DNA of 48,794 nt, from positions 1 through 48,794 of IMG/VR virus record IMGVR_UViG_3300046697_000119. One strand, given 5' to 3'. This document shows positions 15,216 to 23,310 of this stretch, in pieces (positions within the stretch are counted from its first letter, which is position 1; each line of letters begins with the position of its first letter). The DNA comes from a virus. The notes under the pieces are model-generated. The model searched no databases, was not told the DNA's origin, and saw only the letters and a list, made by a program, of their open reading frames with translations. The position numbers and the translations under genes were made by a program.

Positions 15216-16046
15216 TTAAGTCGGACCGGACTGGTCCGAGAAGATGTTGTACATGCCAGGTCGCGGATACAGGCCTGGCGGGATGCTCAGAAGCGGAATC
15301 TGGGTGTTGCCACGACGAACAGCGTCGAGTGCATCTCGGGCTTGCGCCGCAAGAATGTCGCCGGGGGTGTTTCCGATGCCATACTTTGGTCGAACTTCCA
15401 TTGCAATGTTTTTCACAAGCGCACGATAGTATTCGAACGGAACATTCAATGCCACTGCGAGCGGATTTCCGGCGAGCGAGAACGCCTGGGGGAGTTGCTC
15501 CCGCACAGTGATGCCAATGCCATAAATTCCTGCTTGCGGCCATGGCCACACGAAGAGATTTCCGAAGGGCCACGCGGGATCATAATAACACACCAACGAA
15601 AAGTTCGTCAGGCCCTTCATCCGGATCATGTTGTAGTCTTCAAGAGCCGGTAACACGCGAAGAGGATAGTCAACTGGACCATTGGGAGCCGCTACGTATT
15701 GACGAAAAAATGCACTCTCAATCCGATTCGGCCTTGTTGTGAAGCCTTCGGCTCCGACAGAAATCTGTGGTGGGGTCCCAACTGCCGGAGTCGGACCAAC
15801 AGTGTAGGGTACAGGATTTCCTGCTCCGTCAATCGATTGGCCTGTCGCCGCGACGACGAACGTCTTAAGATGCCATACCAGCCATCTCTTACGTTCCCAC
15901 TGTTGTAGGAGCCACATTCCGCGGGCGGAGGCATCAAGGAGGTCCTCACTGAGTGGAATCATCCCAATTCCGAGCGCCCCCGAGTCGCGAAGCGCCGCGG
16001 TGAGGAGATCACCCCAGGTGGTCTTGACAGGGTTCTGGGTGCTCAA
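15216..16046 (-). CDS. P22 gp4-like tail accessory (head-completion) protein
   Basis: 276 aa. The N-terminal pattern TWGDLLTAALRDSGALGIGM, then LLDASARGMWLLQQWERKRW, matches gp4-like proteins, the first adaptor to bind the P22 portal after DNA packaging. The middle has beta strands and a C-terminal helix (AARDALDAVRRG region). It lies upstream of the gp10-like hub gene as in P22-type phages. P22 gp4 also has muramidase activity, but no catalytic site can be asserted here; this protein is longer than P22 gp4. Confidence 0.8.
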   Translation of the reverse strand: MSTQNPVKTTWGDLLTAALRDSGALGIGMIPLSEDLLDASARGMWLLQQWERKRWLVWHLKTFVVAATGQSIDGAGNPVPYTVGPTPAVGTPPQISVGAEGFTTRPNRIESAFFRQYVAAPNGPVDYPLRVLPALEDYNMIRMKGLTNFSLVCYYDPAWPFGNLFVWPWPQAGIYGIGITVREQLPQAFSLAGNPLAVALNVPFEYYRALVKNIAMEVRPKYGIGNTPGDILAAQARDALDAVRRGNTQIPLLSIPPGLYPRPGMYNIFSDQSGPT

Positions 16047-16088
16047 CTGAGGGTCTCCTTCACCGTGGCGCTTCGGACGTCACGAAAG

Positions 16089-16637
16089 TCACACCAGTCC
16101 GGCCTTCGCAACAGCGGAAGCGGCTTTCGAGGGCGGAACGAACCGGGCCTCGGTCTCGTCGAGTGTGGACTGGTTGCGCTTCGCTTCTTCGAGCATCTCC
16201 GTGAGGACCCGATTCTTCTCTTCGAGTTCTGAGATGAGTGACCCCGCCGAGACCGCCGGAACCGGCAGCGGACGAAGCCCCTGCTCTTTCCGCCAGGTTT
16301 CGTTGGCCGCCTTGATGGCATGCGCAGGGTGCTTGTGCCAGCCTTCGGCAATAGCGTCCGCAAGTTCCGTCTCGTTCGCCACCACCTTGGAGATGATTTC
16401 CCACTGCTCCCCGAAGATCTCGACGGTGCCGTAAGGGGTCCGTTCTTTTGTGCCCGGAACTAACACCCGTTCCTCGCCCCGCGGGTGATATAGCATCATG
16501 GGGAACTTCACCGGACCCGTGTAAAGGGCCTGGCCGTCTTTGTTCCGCGAGTTGGAGTTCGCTGGGTTGGCGCTGAAATAATCTGCGGCCTCCATTGCGT
16601 CGTACACCGTGAAGCGGTCGCCATTCTTGAGAGTCAT
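16089..16637 (-). CDS. Conserved-type structural-region protein with C-terminal coiled coil
   Basis: 182 aa. The N-terminal half is mixed (RFTVYDAMEAADYFSANPAN; YTGPVKFPMMLYHPRGEER). It is followed by helices with a likely coiled coil at about 132-152 (LISELEEKNRVLTEMLEEAK). ATGA overlap with the upstream gene. Function unknown; its place just upstream of the gp4-like gene suggests a head or tail assembly role. Confidence 0.7.
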   Translation of the reverse strand: MTLKNGDRFTVYDAMEAADYFSANPANSNSRNKDGQALYTGPVKFPMMLYHPRGEERVLVPGTKERTPYGTVEIFGEQWEIISKVVANETELADAIAEGWHKHPAHAIKAANETWRKEQGLRPLPVPAVSAGSLISELEEKNRVLTEMLEEAKRNQSTLDETEARFVPPSKAASAVAKAGLV

Positions 16638-17029
16638 TTGGGAGCCTCCACGCCGCCGGGCGCACGAACCGCAGAAGTGAAAGTTTCATCTCGTCGCGGA
16701 GGAGCCGAAGCGAACCCGGTGTCATTGACAAAAGTGCTCGTGTCGAGCGTCGGAGGCACCACCAACGGAACCTCGACCACTCCAGCTTCGCTGGTGCCGC
16801 CGGAATTCAGCGGCGTCGGGGGTTCGCCAGACGCATGGAGGGGCTTCATGCCCGACGCCGGAAGGAGCTTCGCAAGCTCAGCTGGAACAACCTCAAGGTT
16901 CACCCCCTGCCGAGCGAGGCTGCCGAGCCATTCTTCGATCGGCCCCAACGCCGCGAGAACCTGGCCTTCTTTGTGCGAATGTGCGCCATACGTCGCAGCG
17001 GCCCATTCACGGAGTTCGGAGATCTTCAT
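16634..17029 (-). CDS. Hypothetical head-region protein with Pro/Ser-rich tail
   Basis: 131 aa. A helical N-terminus (MKISELREWAAATYG, then VLAALGPIEEWLGSLARQG) leads to a flexible Pro/Thr/Ser-rich tail. The tail-coding DNA at 16670-16704 is an exact copy of DNA in the lytic transglycosylase gene (20187-20221), read here in another frame. The start overlaps the upstream stop (ATGA). No family recognised. Confidence 0.65.
   Translation of the reverse strand: MKISELREWAAATYGAHSHKEGQVLAALGPIEEWLGSLARQGVNLEVVPAELAKLLPASGMKPLHASGEPPTPLNSGGTSEAGVVEVPLVVPPTLDTSTFVNDTGFASAPPRRDETFTSAVRAPGGVEAPK
16670..16704. repeat. 35-bp exact direct repeat, copy A
   Basis: Identical to 20187-20221. Here the minus-strand frame of the 131-aa gene reads PPRRDETFTSA. 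The other copy is read in a different frame, so protein similarity does not explain the match; DNA duplication or recombination does. Confidence 0.85.
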
Positions 17030-17154
17030 TTGGACTTCTCCTTTGACTTGGGGAACGATTTCTCTGCGGACTTCTTTAGGTCCGCCGGTTTGACCATCTT
17101 CTTAATGAGAGCCTTGTCGGCCTTCTCATCGGAATGCGTGGGTTTCTTCGGCAT
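17026..17154 (-). CDS. Lysine-rich 42-residue protein
   Basis: Too short for ordinary gene callers. The frame reads MPKKPTHSDEKADKALIKKM and ends in SKEKSK; about one third of residues are Lys. The stop overlaps the next gene's ATG (ATGA), as is usual in this operon. Small basic head-region proteins may bind DNA or the scaffold, but that is a guess. It lies directly downstream (in transcription order) of the tRNA-like element. Confidence 0.55.
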   Translation of the reverse strand: MPKKPTHSDEKADKALIKKMVKPADLKKSAEKSFPKSKEKSK

Positions 17155-17180
17155 TATTTAACTCCTAGTTTAGTTGGGGG

Positions 17181-17256
17181 ATCACTGAGTGGATTCGAAC
17201 CACCGACTCCACGGACCAAGGAACCGCAAGGAACTCTACCCCTGAGTTACAGTGAT
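17181..17256 (-). tRNA. tRNA-like element, isotype unresolved, with extended 12-bp end stem
   Basis: On the minus strand the ends pair as a 7-bp acceptor (ATCACTG/CAGTGAT), followed by TA and a D arm ACTC-AGGGGTA-GAGT. The T arm is near canonical: GGTGG-TTCGAAT-CCACT. The length of 76 fits a tRNA. The anticodon arm is poor: the best stem (GCGG/CCGT) leaves a 9-base loop with no clear U33 and anticodon, and five bases separate it from the D arm. The acceptor continues into GGGGG/CCCCC (17176-17261), giving 12 bp in all. No CCA is encoded. It may be a degenerate tRNA, a tRNA mimic, or a processing/terminator structure just after the coat gene. Confidence 0.55.
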
Positions 17257-17271
17257 CCCCCGCTATGTGGT

Positions 17272-18495
17272 TTACACCACATCCGCCACAACCACCGCCC
17301 ATTCGGGCCTAATCCACAAATACCCATACAACGCGTCGAGCCTCGTCGGCATTTGATCCGTGTTGATGATATACTGCGTCAGCATCCGCATCGAAATCCC
17401 GTCGAACTCCGCCCGCGAGGCTTCATGCACCCCCCGAGGAATCTCCAGGTCCGCCACTGCCAGCGTGACCGCCTCGGGCGCGAAGGCAAAGTTCTTCCGA
17501 TACTGCGTCGAAGCGGCGAGCCCATTCGACGGGTTGACCGCCGCACCCGTTGCCGGGCTCGCCGTCACCGTTTGGAACTGTACCGCGTTTCCGCCGACCG
17601 CCGGGATGATCGCCGGGAACAACGGGATGGTAGTCGCATTGAGAGCCACGTTGGTCGTCGCGACGAACTGGCAAAGCTCGCCGGTGCTTTGGTCAGTGAT
17701 CTTGTTGACCTTGTAGACCCCTGCGATGGTGAAGATATCACCAATATTCAGCGTGCCTGCAAGGGCATTCACCGTAAGGTTGAGCCCAGTCTGCCCAGCC
17801 CCATTCACTGTAGCGGACCCCTGTGCCAGCGACCCCGTCGTATGCAAGATCGCAGTTTGGTCCCGCATCCAGATGAACCCAAGAGCGTCATACATCCGCC
17901 CAGTGATGTACTGGTTGGACAACTCCGTCTGGGGATTCAGGAGCCCACTCAGCGAAGCGACGACGCGGGCCTCAGTTCGGGGGCCATTCACAATCTTCCA
18001 GTTCGCCGTCGGCGCGGAGTTGAGCGACAGCGAAGCCCCTGCATTGAGGTACGTCGCTGCATTTGGCGTCAGGATATTGTTGTTGGCATCCTGGTTCGCC
18101 ACGAAGTTGCAAATACCACCTTCGGACCCAGACATGATATCAACCGCAACAGACCCAACGAGCTTGTTGACTGCGGGAGCCAGGATTCGGCGGGAATAAT
18201 CATCCAGCGACATGGTCCGGTCGACCGTGGTGAAGCTGACTCCGACGTTCTTCTGGGTCGAGATCACGAGGGTAGTGGACTGCTCGACAGTATCCTGGAC
18301 GCTTAGGGCCGGGCCGGTCGCCACGGTGTAGTCGTTCGGCAGCCGGATGCGGAGCGCTGTGCCAATCTTGGCGCCCCCGATCGCAAAGCTGTCGTCATAC
18401 TGCATATCGACGTTCTGGAGGAACGCGTTGGAGTTCTTCCAGAGCCGAACAGCTTCGCGGGTGATCATATTTATCGTCAGGATGGTATTGGCCAC
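17272..18495 (-). CDS. Major capsid (coat) protein, P22 coat-like
   Basis: 407 aa. I chose the GTG at 18495 (MANTILTINMITREAVRLW) because relatives begin with that sequence and AAGGA lies at suitable spacing; an in-frame TTG at 18501 is also present. The opening block, FLQNVDMQYDDSFA and the later VSFTTVDRTMSLDDYSRR match P22-type coat proteins. An internal beta-rich part (about 200-330) may correspond to the inserted domain of that family. It lies downstream of the scaffold gene as expected. Confidence 0.88.
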   Translation of the reverse strand: MANTILTINMITREAVRLWKNSNAFLQNVDMQYDDSFAIGGAKIGTALRIRLPNDYTVATGPALSVQDTVEQSTTLVISTQKNVGVSFTTVDRTMSLDDYSRRILAPAVNKLVGSVAVDIMSGSEGGICNFVANQDANNNILTPNAATYLNAGASLSLNSAPTANWKIVNGPRTEARVVASLSGLLNPQTELSNQYITGRMYDALGFIWMRDQTAILHTTGSLAQGSATVNGAGQTGLNLTVNALAGTLNIGDIFTIAGVYKVNKITDQSTGELCQFVATTNVALNATTIPLFPAIIPAVGGNAVQFQTVTASPATGAAVNPSNGLAASTQYRKNFAFAPEAVTLAVADLEIPRGVHEASRAEFDGISMRMLTQYIINTDQMPTRLDALYGYLWIRPEWAVVVADVV

Positions 18496-18661
18496 GGCCA
18501 AAGTCCTTTCGGAAGTGGGCGGAAGTGCCCGGTGGGATGGCGGGTCCCGGTGCGGCCGTGGCAGCGCTTCGCGAAGCGCAGGAAACGAGGAGGTTTAGGG
18601 GACTCCCACCCCGCAGAGTCAGACGGGACTCAGGACCGAAAGCGAACGAAGTTCTACGAAT
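18496..18661 (-). promoter_or_regulatory. Coat-gene leader with 16-bp perfect palindrome
   Basis: This 166-base gap between the 66-aa gene and the coat gene is long for this operon. It holds a perfect palindrome at 18564-18579 (GCGCTTCGCGAAGCGC; 6-bp hairpin with a CGCG loop as RNA) and other small inverted repeats. A GAAAGGA ribosome site precedes the coat start. It could be a processing site or leader that raises coat expression; no promoter can be assigned with confidence. Confidence 0.4.
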
Positions 18662-18862
18662 TCACCCAACGATCTTTATCATCTCAAACAAAGGGTTGGA
18701 CCGAGACATGGATCGGATCATCACGTCTCGGGTAGAAATTCCACCCTTGATCGGAAACCGATGCGACACATACTGTATACCGGAACCCGCAAACTTTCGC
18801 GGTTCCGGCTCCCAACATGGTTCACGAATAAGCGCGTTGATGTCCCACCAGCGACGCTTCAC
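18662..18862 (-). CDS. Small basic protein between scaffold and coat genes
   Basis: 66 aa. GTG start overlaps the scaffold stop (GTGA). Sequence begins KRRWWDINALIREPCWEPEP and contains IQYVSHRFPIKGG. A similar small gene near the head genes is plausible in related phages, but I cannot name a family. It is probably cotranslated with the scaffold. Confidence 0.6.
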   Translation of the reverse strand: MKRRWWDINALIREPCWEPEPRKFAGSGIQYVSHRFPIKGGISTRDVMIRSMSRSNPLFEMIKIVG

Positions 18863-19725
18863 GGAATAACCCTCCGACCAGCCCGCTTATTCACCTCCGC
18901 GACGTGCTGCCCACGACGCTCCATCCAAACCCGCATGTCAATCGAGTCGGAACGTTCCGGGTCCTCCGCCGCGATCGCGACGTGGGTCCGGCCAACTCCG
19001 GTGATGGGGGTCACAGGCTTCGGAGCCCCTGACACACCCTCGGCATCACGGAAGGCGAGCTTACCCAGCTCCACCCCCATCTTGGTGGGGGTCAACGACA
19101 AAATTCGCGCAGCCTCGTCCGGGTCCTCCCCCAATGCAGCGATCAACTTCGGAGCCGCTCCAGTGTCCAAGACCGCCTGCAACATGCTGAGGTACTTTGC
19201 CGCAACGTCAGGGTCCGTCTGGTCGTGGAGAGCCCGAAGGGCCGCGACGGAGGCGTCGAACTTCTCTGCGCCGAACTCCTTCTGACCCTCCGCAATGGCG
19301 CTGTTGAGGTTCCCTGTGAAGGTGTTCCACGCGGCGATCTTGCCGGCTTCCTCTTGCGCTAGTTTCGCCACCTTCTCCGCGATCTCCGCCTGCATCGCAG
19401 TGGCGTCGGCGGACTGGCCAGATTTCAGTTTCGCAACCTCGCGCTCCAGTTCGGCTTTCTGTGCGGTCAACTTGTTGATGCGTTCCTGCGTCCGCTCGGC
19501 CGCGTAGTCCCGCTTCGGAAGCTCTTTCGCTTTCACAGCCTCCGCGGCTTTCGCCTCGGCTTCCTTGGCCGCAAGTTCCTCCGGAGTCGGTCCGTCGGGC
19601 TGGCTCGTCGCGGTCGTTACAGGCTCGGGTTCGGGGGGAAGCGTCGATGCCAGGGGTTCTATGATGGCAGTTGCCCCGCCTTTAGCGGGCTCAGGGACAG
19701 GTGCCGGATTCGGTGTAATACCCAT
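18859..19725 (-). CDS. Scaffold protein
   Basis: 288 aa. Pro/Ala/Glu-rich N-terminus, then a long charged helix or coiled coil (about 85-150: RTQERINKLTAQKAELEREV and on), then helical Ala-rich segments. The C-terminus is basic (MERRGQHVAEVNKRAGRR), as in P22-type scaffolds where a basic C-terminal helix contacts the coat. Located between portal and coat genes, the standard scaffold position. No protease motif is seen, so it may be released intact as in P22. Confidence 0.82.
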   Translation of the reverse strand: MGITPNPAPVPEPAKGGATAIIEPLASTLPPEPEPVTTATSQPDGPTPEELAAKEAEAKAAEAVKAKELPKRDYAAERTQERINKLTAQKAELEREVAKLKSGQSADATAMQAEIAEKVAKLAQEEAGKIAAWNTFTGNLNSAIAEGQKEFGAEKFDASVAALRALHDQTDPDVAAKYLSMLQAVLDTGAAPKLIAALGEDPDEAARILSLTPTKMGVELGKLAFRDAEGVSGAPKPVTPITGVGRTHVAIAAEDPERSDSIDMRVWMERRGQHVAEVNKRAGRRVIP

Positions 19726-19730
19726 GCGAT

Positions 19731-20081
19731 TCAGCCCTTGGTTTGCGCCAGCGGGCGACCGCGCCCGCGTGTCAGCGTCCCGTCAAGGATTAGTGCCTCA
19801 TAGAGTGCGTCCTTTGTTGCGTCGTCAAGGGGGGCTTGGAGGCGCGCAGCCATCATGGCCCGCGCAGCCGGGACGAATCGGAATGTAAAGGTGTGGAGGA
19901 ACGCCAACTCAAGGTGGCGTGGAGTGAAGCCTGGGTGCGCCGCTTTCCACGCGGCGTAGATTTCGTTCTCCGCCATCAGGGCCTCATACGCCGACAAACA
20001 CAACTCGGTCGCCTGTGCGAAAACCGCCTGATGCGCATGGAGCTTCCTCCTTCCACCACCCTTCGAAATCAACCCTCCCAT
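19731..20081 (-). CDS. Hypothetical head-operon protein
   Basis: 116 aa from the ATG at 20081 (TGATG overlap with the upstream gene); a GTG one codon earlier is an alternative. Mostly helical with aromatic residues (FAQATELCLSAYEALMAENE; LELAFLHTFTFRFVPAARAM). It lies between the transglycosylase and scaffold genes, five bases before the scaffold. No family recognised. Confidence 0.65.
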   Translation of the reverse strand: MGGLISKGGGRRKLHAHQAVFAQATELCLSAYEALMAENEIYAAWKAAHPGFTPRHLELAFLHTFTFRFVPAARAMMAARLQAPLDDATKDALYEALILDGTLTRGRGRPLAQTKG

Positions 20082-20980
20082 CACGAAACTCCTTGACTTA
20101 CGTTTACTTTCTCATCAAGTCCCTTCGGAACATAATTCCACGGATCATACTCTACCGGGGTAATCACATGTCGTGGAAACATCCCTCGCAGAAGTGAAAG
20201 TTTCATCTCGTCGCGGAGGAGTCCTGCGGGTTTATCCGAAGCCGAATTCGAAGCCTCTTGCGAAATGGGAGTCGGGACCGCAGGCCCTCCAACTGGGGTG
20301 TTGATTCTTGCATACACCTCGCCGGCACTCCGTGGAGTTCCATTGGGTTTGTAGAAGATCTCTTTGTTTGCCGCAACCTGATCCGGCGCGACTAGCGAAG
20401 TAGCCACGACGTTTGGATTTGCCATCATTGCCTTCAAAAATGCCGGACCGCCGGCTTCTCCGAGGAACCAATTCATATGAATGTTCCCAGGAGTTACGTC
20501 AAGGCCATGCGAGGTGAGAATCTTTGCTTGGTCTGCTGCGTGAGTACGAACATAGGCTTGTTGCGCGGGAAGCGCAACCGCAGGATCTGAAGAGTAAAAC
20601 TCACTGAGTGGCGGAAGTTCCGGATGTCTTGCAGATACTCCCTTTGCGGTCGCCGGAGTAAACTGCCCAATCCCGTATGCCCCCGATGCGGTATTGTGTG
20701 CATCGAACTTTCCACCTGACTCATGCTGCACCAAAAACGCCTCTGTCTCAGAGGGATCGAATGACTGCAAGAGTGCATTCGGGCGAGAGGGCGAAGTTTC
20801 AGGAGCGCCAGATGCCGAGTTACTCATAAGCAGACTTGGAGCAGAGCTTGGGGGAGTGTTCAAAATCGGAGCCCCTGTAGGTGTCAGCAACGTAGTCGCC
20901 CTCGACGGACTCCATCCCATCGGAATCGTCGAGTCCACAAGGTTTCCTGCGGCATTCGAAGTGTCACTGTCGTTGGTCAC
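20081..20980 (-). CDS. Lytic transglycosylase-like virion protein (SLT fold)
   Basis: 299 aa with a GTG start overlapping the portal stop (GTGA). Residues 82-110 contain the SLT signature: VQHESGG (catalytic Glu87), then GAYGIGQFTPATA. This domain cuts peptidoglycan glycan strands, and a virion-linked copy would open the cell wall during DNA entry. The N-terminal 70 residues are Ser/Pro-rich and flexible. DNA near its 3' end (20187-20221) is repeated exactly at 16670-16704. The gene is not part of the lysis cassette, which supports an entry role. Confidence 0.82.
   Translation of the reverse strand: MTNDSDTSNAAGNLVDSTIPMGWSPSRATTLLTPTGAPILNTPPSSAPSLLMSNSASGAPETSPSRPNALLQSFDPSETEAFLVQHESGGKFDAHNTASGAYGIGQFTPATAKGVSARHPELPPLSEFYSSDPAVALPAQQAYVRTHAADQAKILTSHGLDVTPGNIHMNWFLGEAGGPAFLKAMMANPNVVATSLVAPDQVAANKEIFYKPNGTPRSAGEVYARINTPVGGPAVPTPISQEASNSASDKPAGLLRDEMKLSLLRGMFPRHVITPVEYDPWNYVPKGLDEKVNVSQGVS
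20187..20221. repeat. 35-bp exact direct repeat, copy B
   Basis: Identical to 16670-16704. In the transglycosylase gene this copy encodes LLRDEMKLSLLR near the C-terminus. The two copies are 3.5 kb apart in the same orientation and flank the scaffold and coat genes. Confidence 0.85.
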
Positions 20981-23310
20981 ATTGGACTCCGCAGGTTTGC
21001 CCCAGGAACATTATGCAGTTGTGCCAGCGGAGCGACCTTGAGGTATTTCCCTTTTCGCATTGGGTCCGTCAAGTACCACTCACCATCGGGAGCCTTCGCC
21101 GCGCCTGGAATCGGGGGAACTTCAGGAGGTGGCACAACTTCGCTCGCTACCCCGTCACCCTTCGTCTGGATCTTAATCTCATCCATAATGCCGCCAATGG
21201 AAGTTTTGAGAGAGTCCTGAACCGCTTGGGCAATAAGCGCCTGCAAGCCAGCCGGATCAGTTGGAAGCAACTTCGCCAACGCCGAGATCCGCTTCGTCTC
21301 CGCGTCATACACCTCGACCTCGCGGAGTTCGTCCTTGTTATTGAGTTTGATGCGGTCGCGGGCATGAAGGTCCATCTCCTTCACAAGTGCCCCTTGCATT
21401 GCCTGGAGTTGTTGCTGGAGCAGTTGTTCTTGCTGCGTCGGTCCCTGCCCCAGCGCAACAGGGGGCACCATTCTACGAAGTCTCAGTGACGCTTCTGCGG
21501 CACCCTCAAACTGCATATTCTTCAACAACACATCACCCAGGATAGGAATGAGCCCCGGCGCTTGTGTCAAGAGGAGAGTCATGTTTTCGACGGTCTCCTC
21601 GCGGCGAGTGTCATGGCTTGGACCGACTGTCGCCCCGACCTCGTACTTCCCAACTAGCGGATTCATTATCCTCTTGATTACCTCACCACGGAAGTTTTGC
21701 TCCTGAACGAACCCGGCCCGAAGCGACGGGTCAATCACAAGGTCGTACTCCATCCCATCCGACGCGATGATGCGTTTGATGCGTTTGGTGTCGTAGAGAC
21801 GGGGATACAAGTCGAGTAGTTGCTTCCCAAGCGCAATCAACATCCCTTCGTAGTTGTCTTGGAAGTGAAAATTCGCCGTGGCACTTTGCGACCGCCTCGC
21901 GTTGATCGCCGCCCCGGTGCGTTCGTTGCCAGGCTCCCCCAACTGATTCTCATACTGCCCTGAGACCATCATGATCTGTTGGCGGGAATTCTCCATGGCC
22001 TGCTGGAAGCCCGGCGAAGCTTGCGGCGGATCAATCCGCTGCGGCGGCGGAATGGGCACCTCGGGATTGCCCTCCGGATCGATATGATTATATGGCAATA
22101 CTGCCGGGTTGTCGATGTTCGACATCCGCCAAATCGCTTCGTGTTCCTCAATCGCCTTCGCTGGAGCCAGCCAAGGGGCCTTGGTCTGAAGAGCGAGTCC
22201 TTCGATCTGAGCAGAGGAGAAGTAATTGAACATTCTCTGGGCATCAAGCATATATCGAGTGTGGCCCTTGCGGTCGAGACGGCCTTCGATGACGGTTTCC
22301 TCTCCGAGGCACCGAATGATGGGGATGTATTTCCCGAGCCAAACCGTCTGCTCGATCACCTCGGACCCAACAATCAAGTACCATTCCACCTCGTCCGACG
22401 TGGCTTCGCGGAGCCTTGTAGTTTCACGATCGAGAATGCCATCACGGGCCTCTTTGTCACGGATAAGCCGCTCAAAGCGCGTCCGTGGAAAAGTGAACCG
22501 CTGGCCCTGGTGGAGGAAACTCACCAGTTCGCTCCGCTTCGGCACCTTCCGGAAGTACTCACAAACCCGAATGTGGCTTTCGCCCCGGCGGTCTCCGGGG
22601 GACCCTCCGAGCCCCAACGGCTCGGTTCCCTTGACACGAGCAACTAGATCTGGATACGCATCCCGGAAGTCCTGCCGGGGAACGTCATCGAAGATGAAGG
22701 CAAACTTGGCGTCAAGGCCGTTCCCGCCTACGTGGATGTCCGGATCCAAAAACACCTGCATCGGGTCGTCGATTGGGTCGATGTAGACTTCCTGATTGAA
22801 CGAGTCGTCCGCCTCGTATCGCGTCACTAGGCGGGCATACCCTACTCCCCCATCGACCGCCCAAGACCGAGCGACGGGAAGAGCGAGATGCTGCGCATCA
22901 GAGATTTGTTGAGTGTGCCTGAAGAGGTCCTGCATCACATCCGCGGAATCTTGCGAAGCACCGTTGCCCATTCCAAGGAACTTAACTTCGGACTTATTCT
23001 TCCGCATCTCATTCGAGATCAGTTTGTTGTGAGCCCGGATGAGATTCAACGTGAGGCAGGGCCTCGCGGTGTTCTCACGGGCGTTCCGAATTTCATTAGG
23101 CCACTGAAAGCCGTTCTCGGAGTCCCCATAAGCGAACTTGATGTCCCGGAGGAACCGCTGCCTCCACTCGCCTTCCCACTCATTACACCGGTCGAAGCGC
23201 TTCCGAGCCTCCTGAACGACCGGGTCGTCCGACAGGACGGATGGATCAAGGGCGTCTTCGTCGGGCTTCGCTTCGCCGCGGCGTTTCGGGCGTCCACTCA
23301 CCTCATCCAT
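20977..23310 (-). CDS. Portal protein, P22 gp1-like
   Basis: 777 aa. WRQRFLRDIKFAYGDSENGFQW, the following NARENTARPCLTLNLIRAHN and VYIDPIDDPMQVFLDPD are typical of P22-family portals, which form the 12-fold ring at the packaging vertex. A long C-terminal helical region (QQEQLLQQQLQAMQGALVKE) fits the barrel or coiled part. It follows the large terminase gene with a 13-base overlap, the normal order. Length is close to that of P22 portal. Confidence 0.9.
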   Translation of the reverse strand: MDEVSGRPKRRGEAKPDEDALDPSVLSDDPVVQEARKRFDRCNEWEGEWRQRFLRDIKFAYGDSENGFQWPNEIRNARENTARPCLTLNLIRAHNKLISNEMRKNKSEVKFLGMGNGASQDSADVMQDLFRHTQQISDAQHLALPVARSWAVDGGVGYARLVTRYEADDSFNQEVYIDPIDDPMQVFLDPDIHVGGNGLDAKFAFIFDDVPRQDFRDAYPDLVARVKGTEPLGLGGSPGDRRGESHIRVCEYFRKVPKRSELVSFLHQGQRFTFPRTRFERLIRDKEARDGILDRETTRLREATSDEVEWYLIVGSEVIEQTVWLGKYIPIIRCLGEETVIEGRLDRKGHTRYMLDAQRMFNYFSSAQIEGLALQTKAPWLAPAKAIEEHEAIWRMSNIDNPAVLPYNHIDPEGNPEVPIPPPQRIDPPQASPGFQQAMENSRQQIMMVSGQYENQLGEPGNERTGAAINARRSQSATANFHFQDNYEGMLIALGKQLLDLYPRLYDTKRIKRIIASDGMEYDLVIDPSLRAGFVQEQNFRGEVIKRIMNPLVGKYEVGATVGPSHDTRREETVENMTLLLTQAPGLIPILGDVLLKNMQFEGAAEASLRLRRMVPPVALGQGPTQQEQLLQQQLQAMQGALVKEMDLHARDRIKLNNKDELREVEVYDAETKRISALAKLLPTDPAGLQALIAQAVQDSLKTSIGGIMDEIKIQTKGDGVASEVVPPPEVPPIPGAAKAPDGEWYLTDPMRKGKYLKVAPLAQLHNVPGANLRSPM

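Noticed and set aside
16060-16731. Minus-strand ORF that also contains LLRDEMKLSLLR
   Set aside because: It is a shadow in another frame of two genes with ATGA coupling; the shared peptide comes from the 35-bp DNA repeat.
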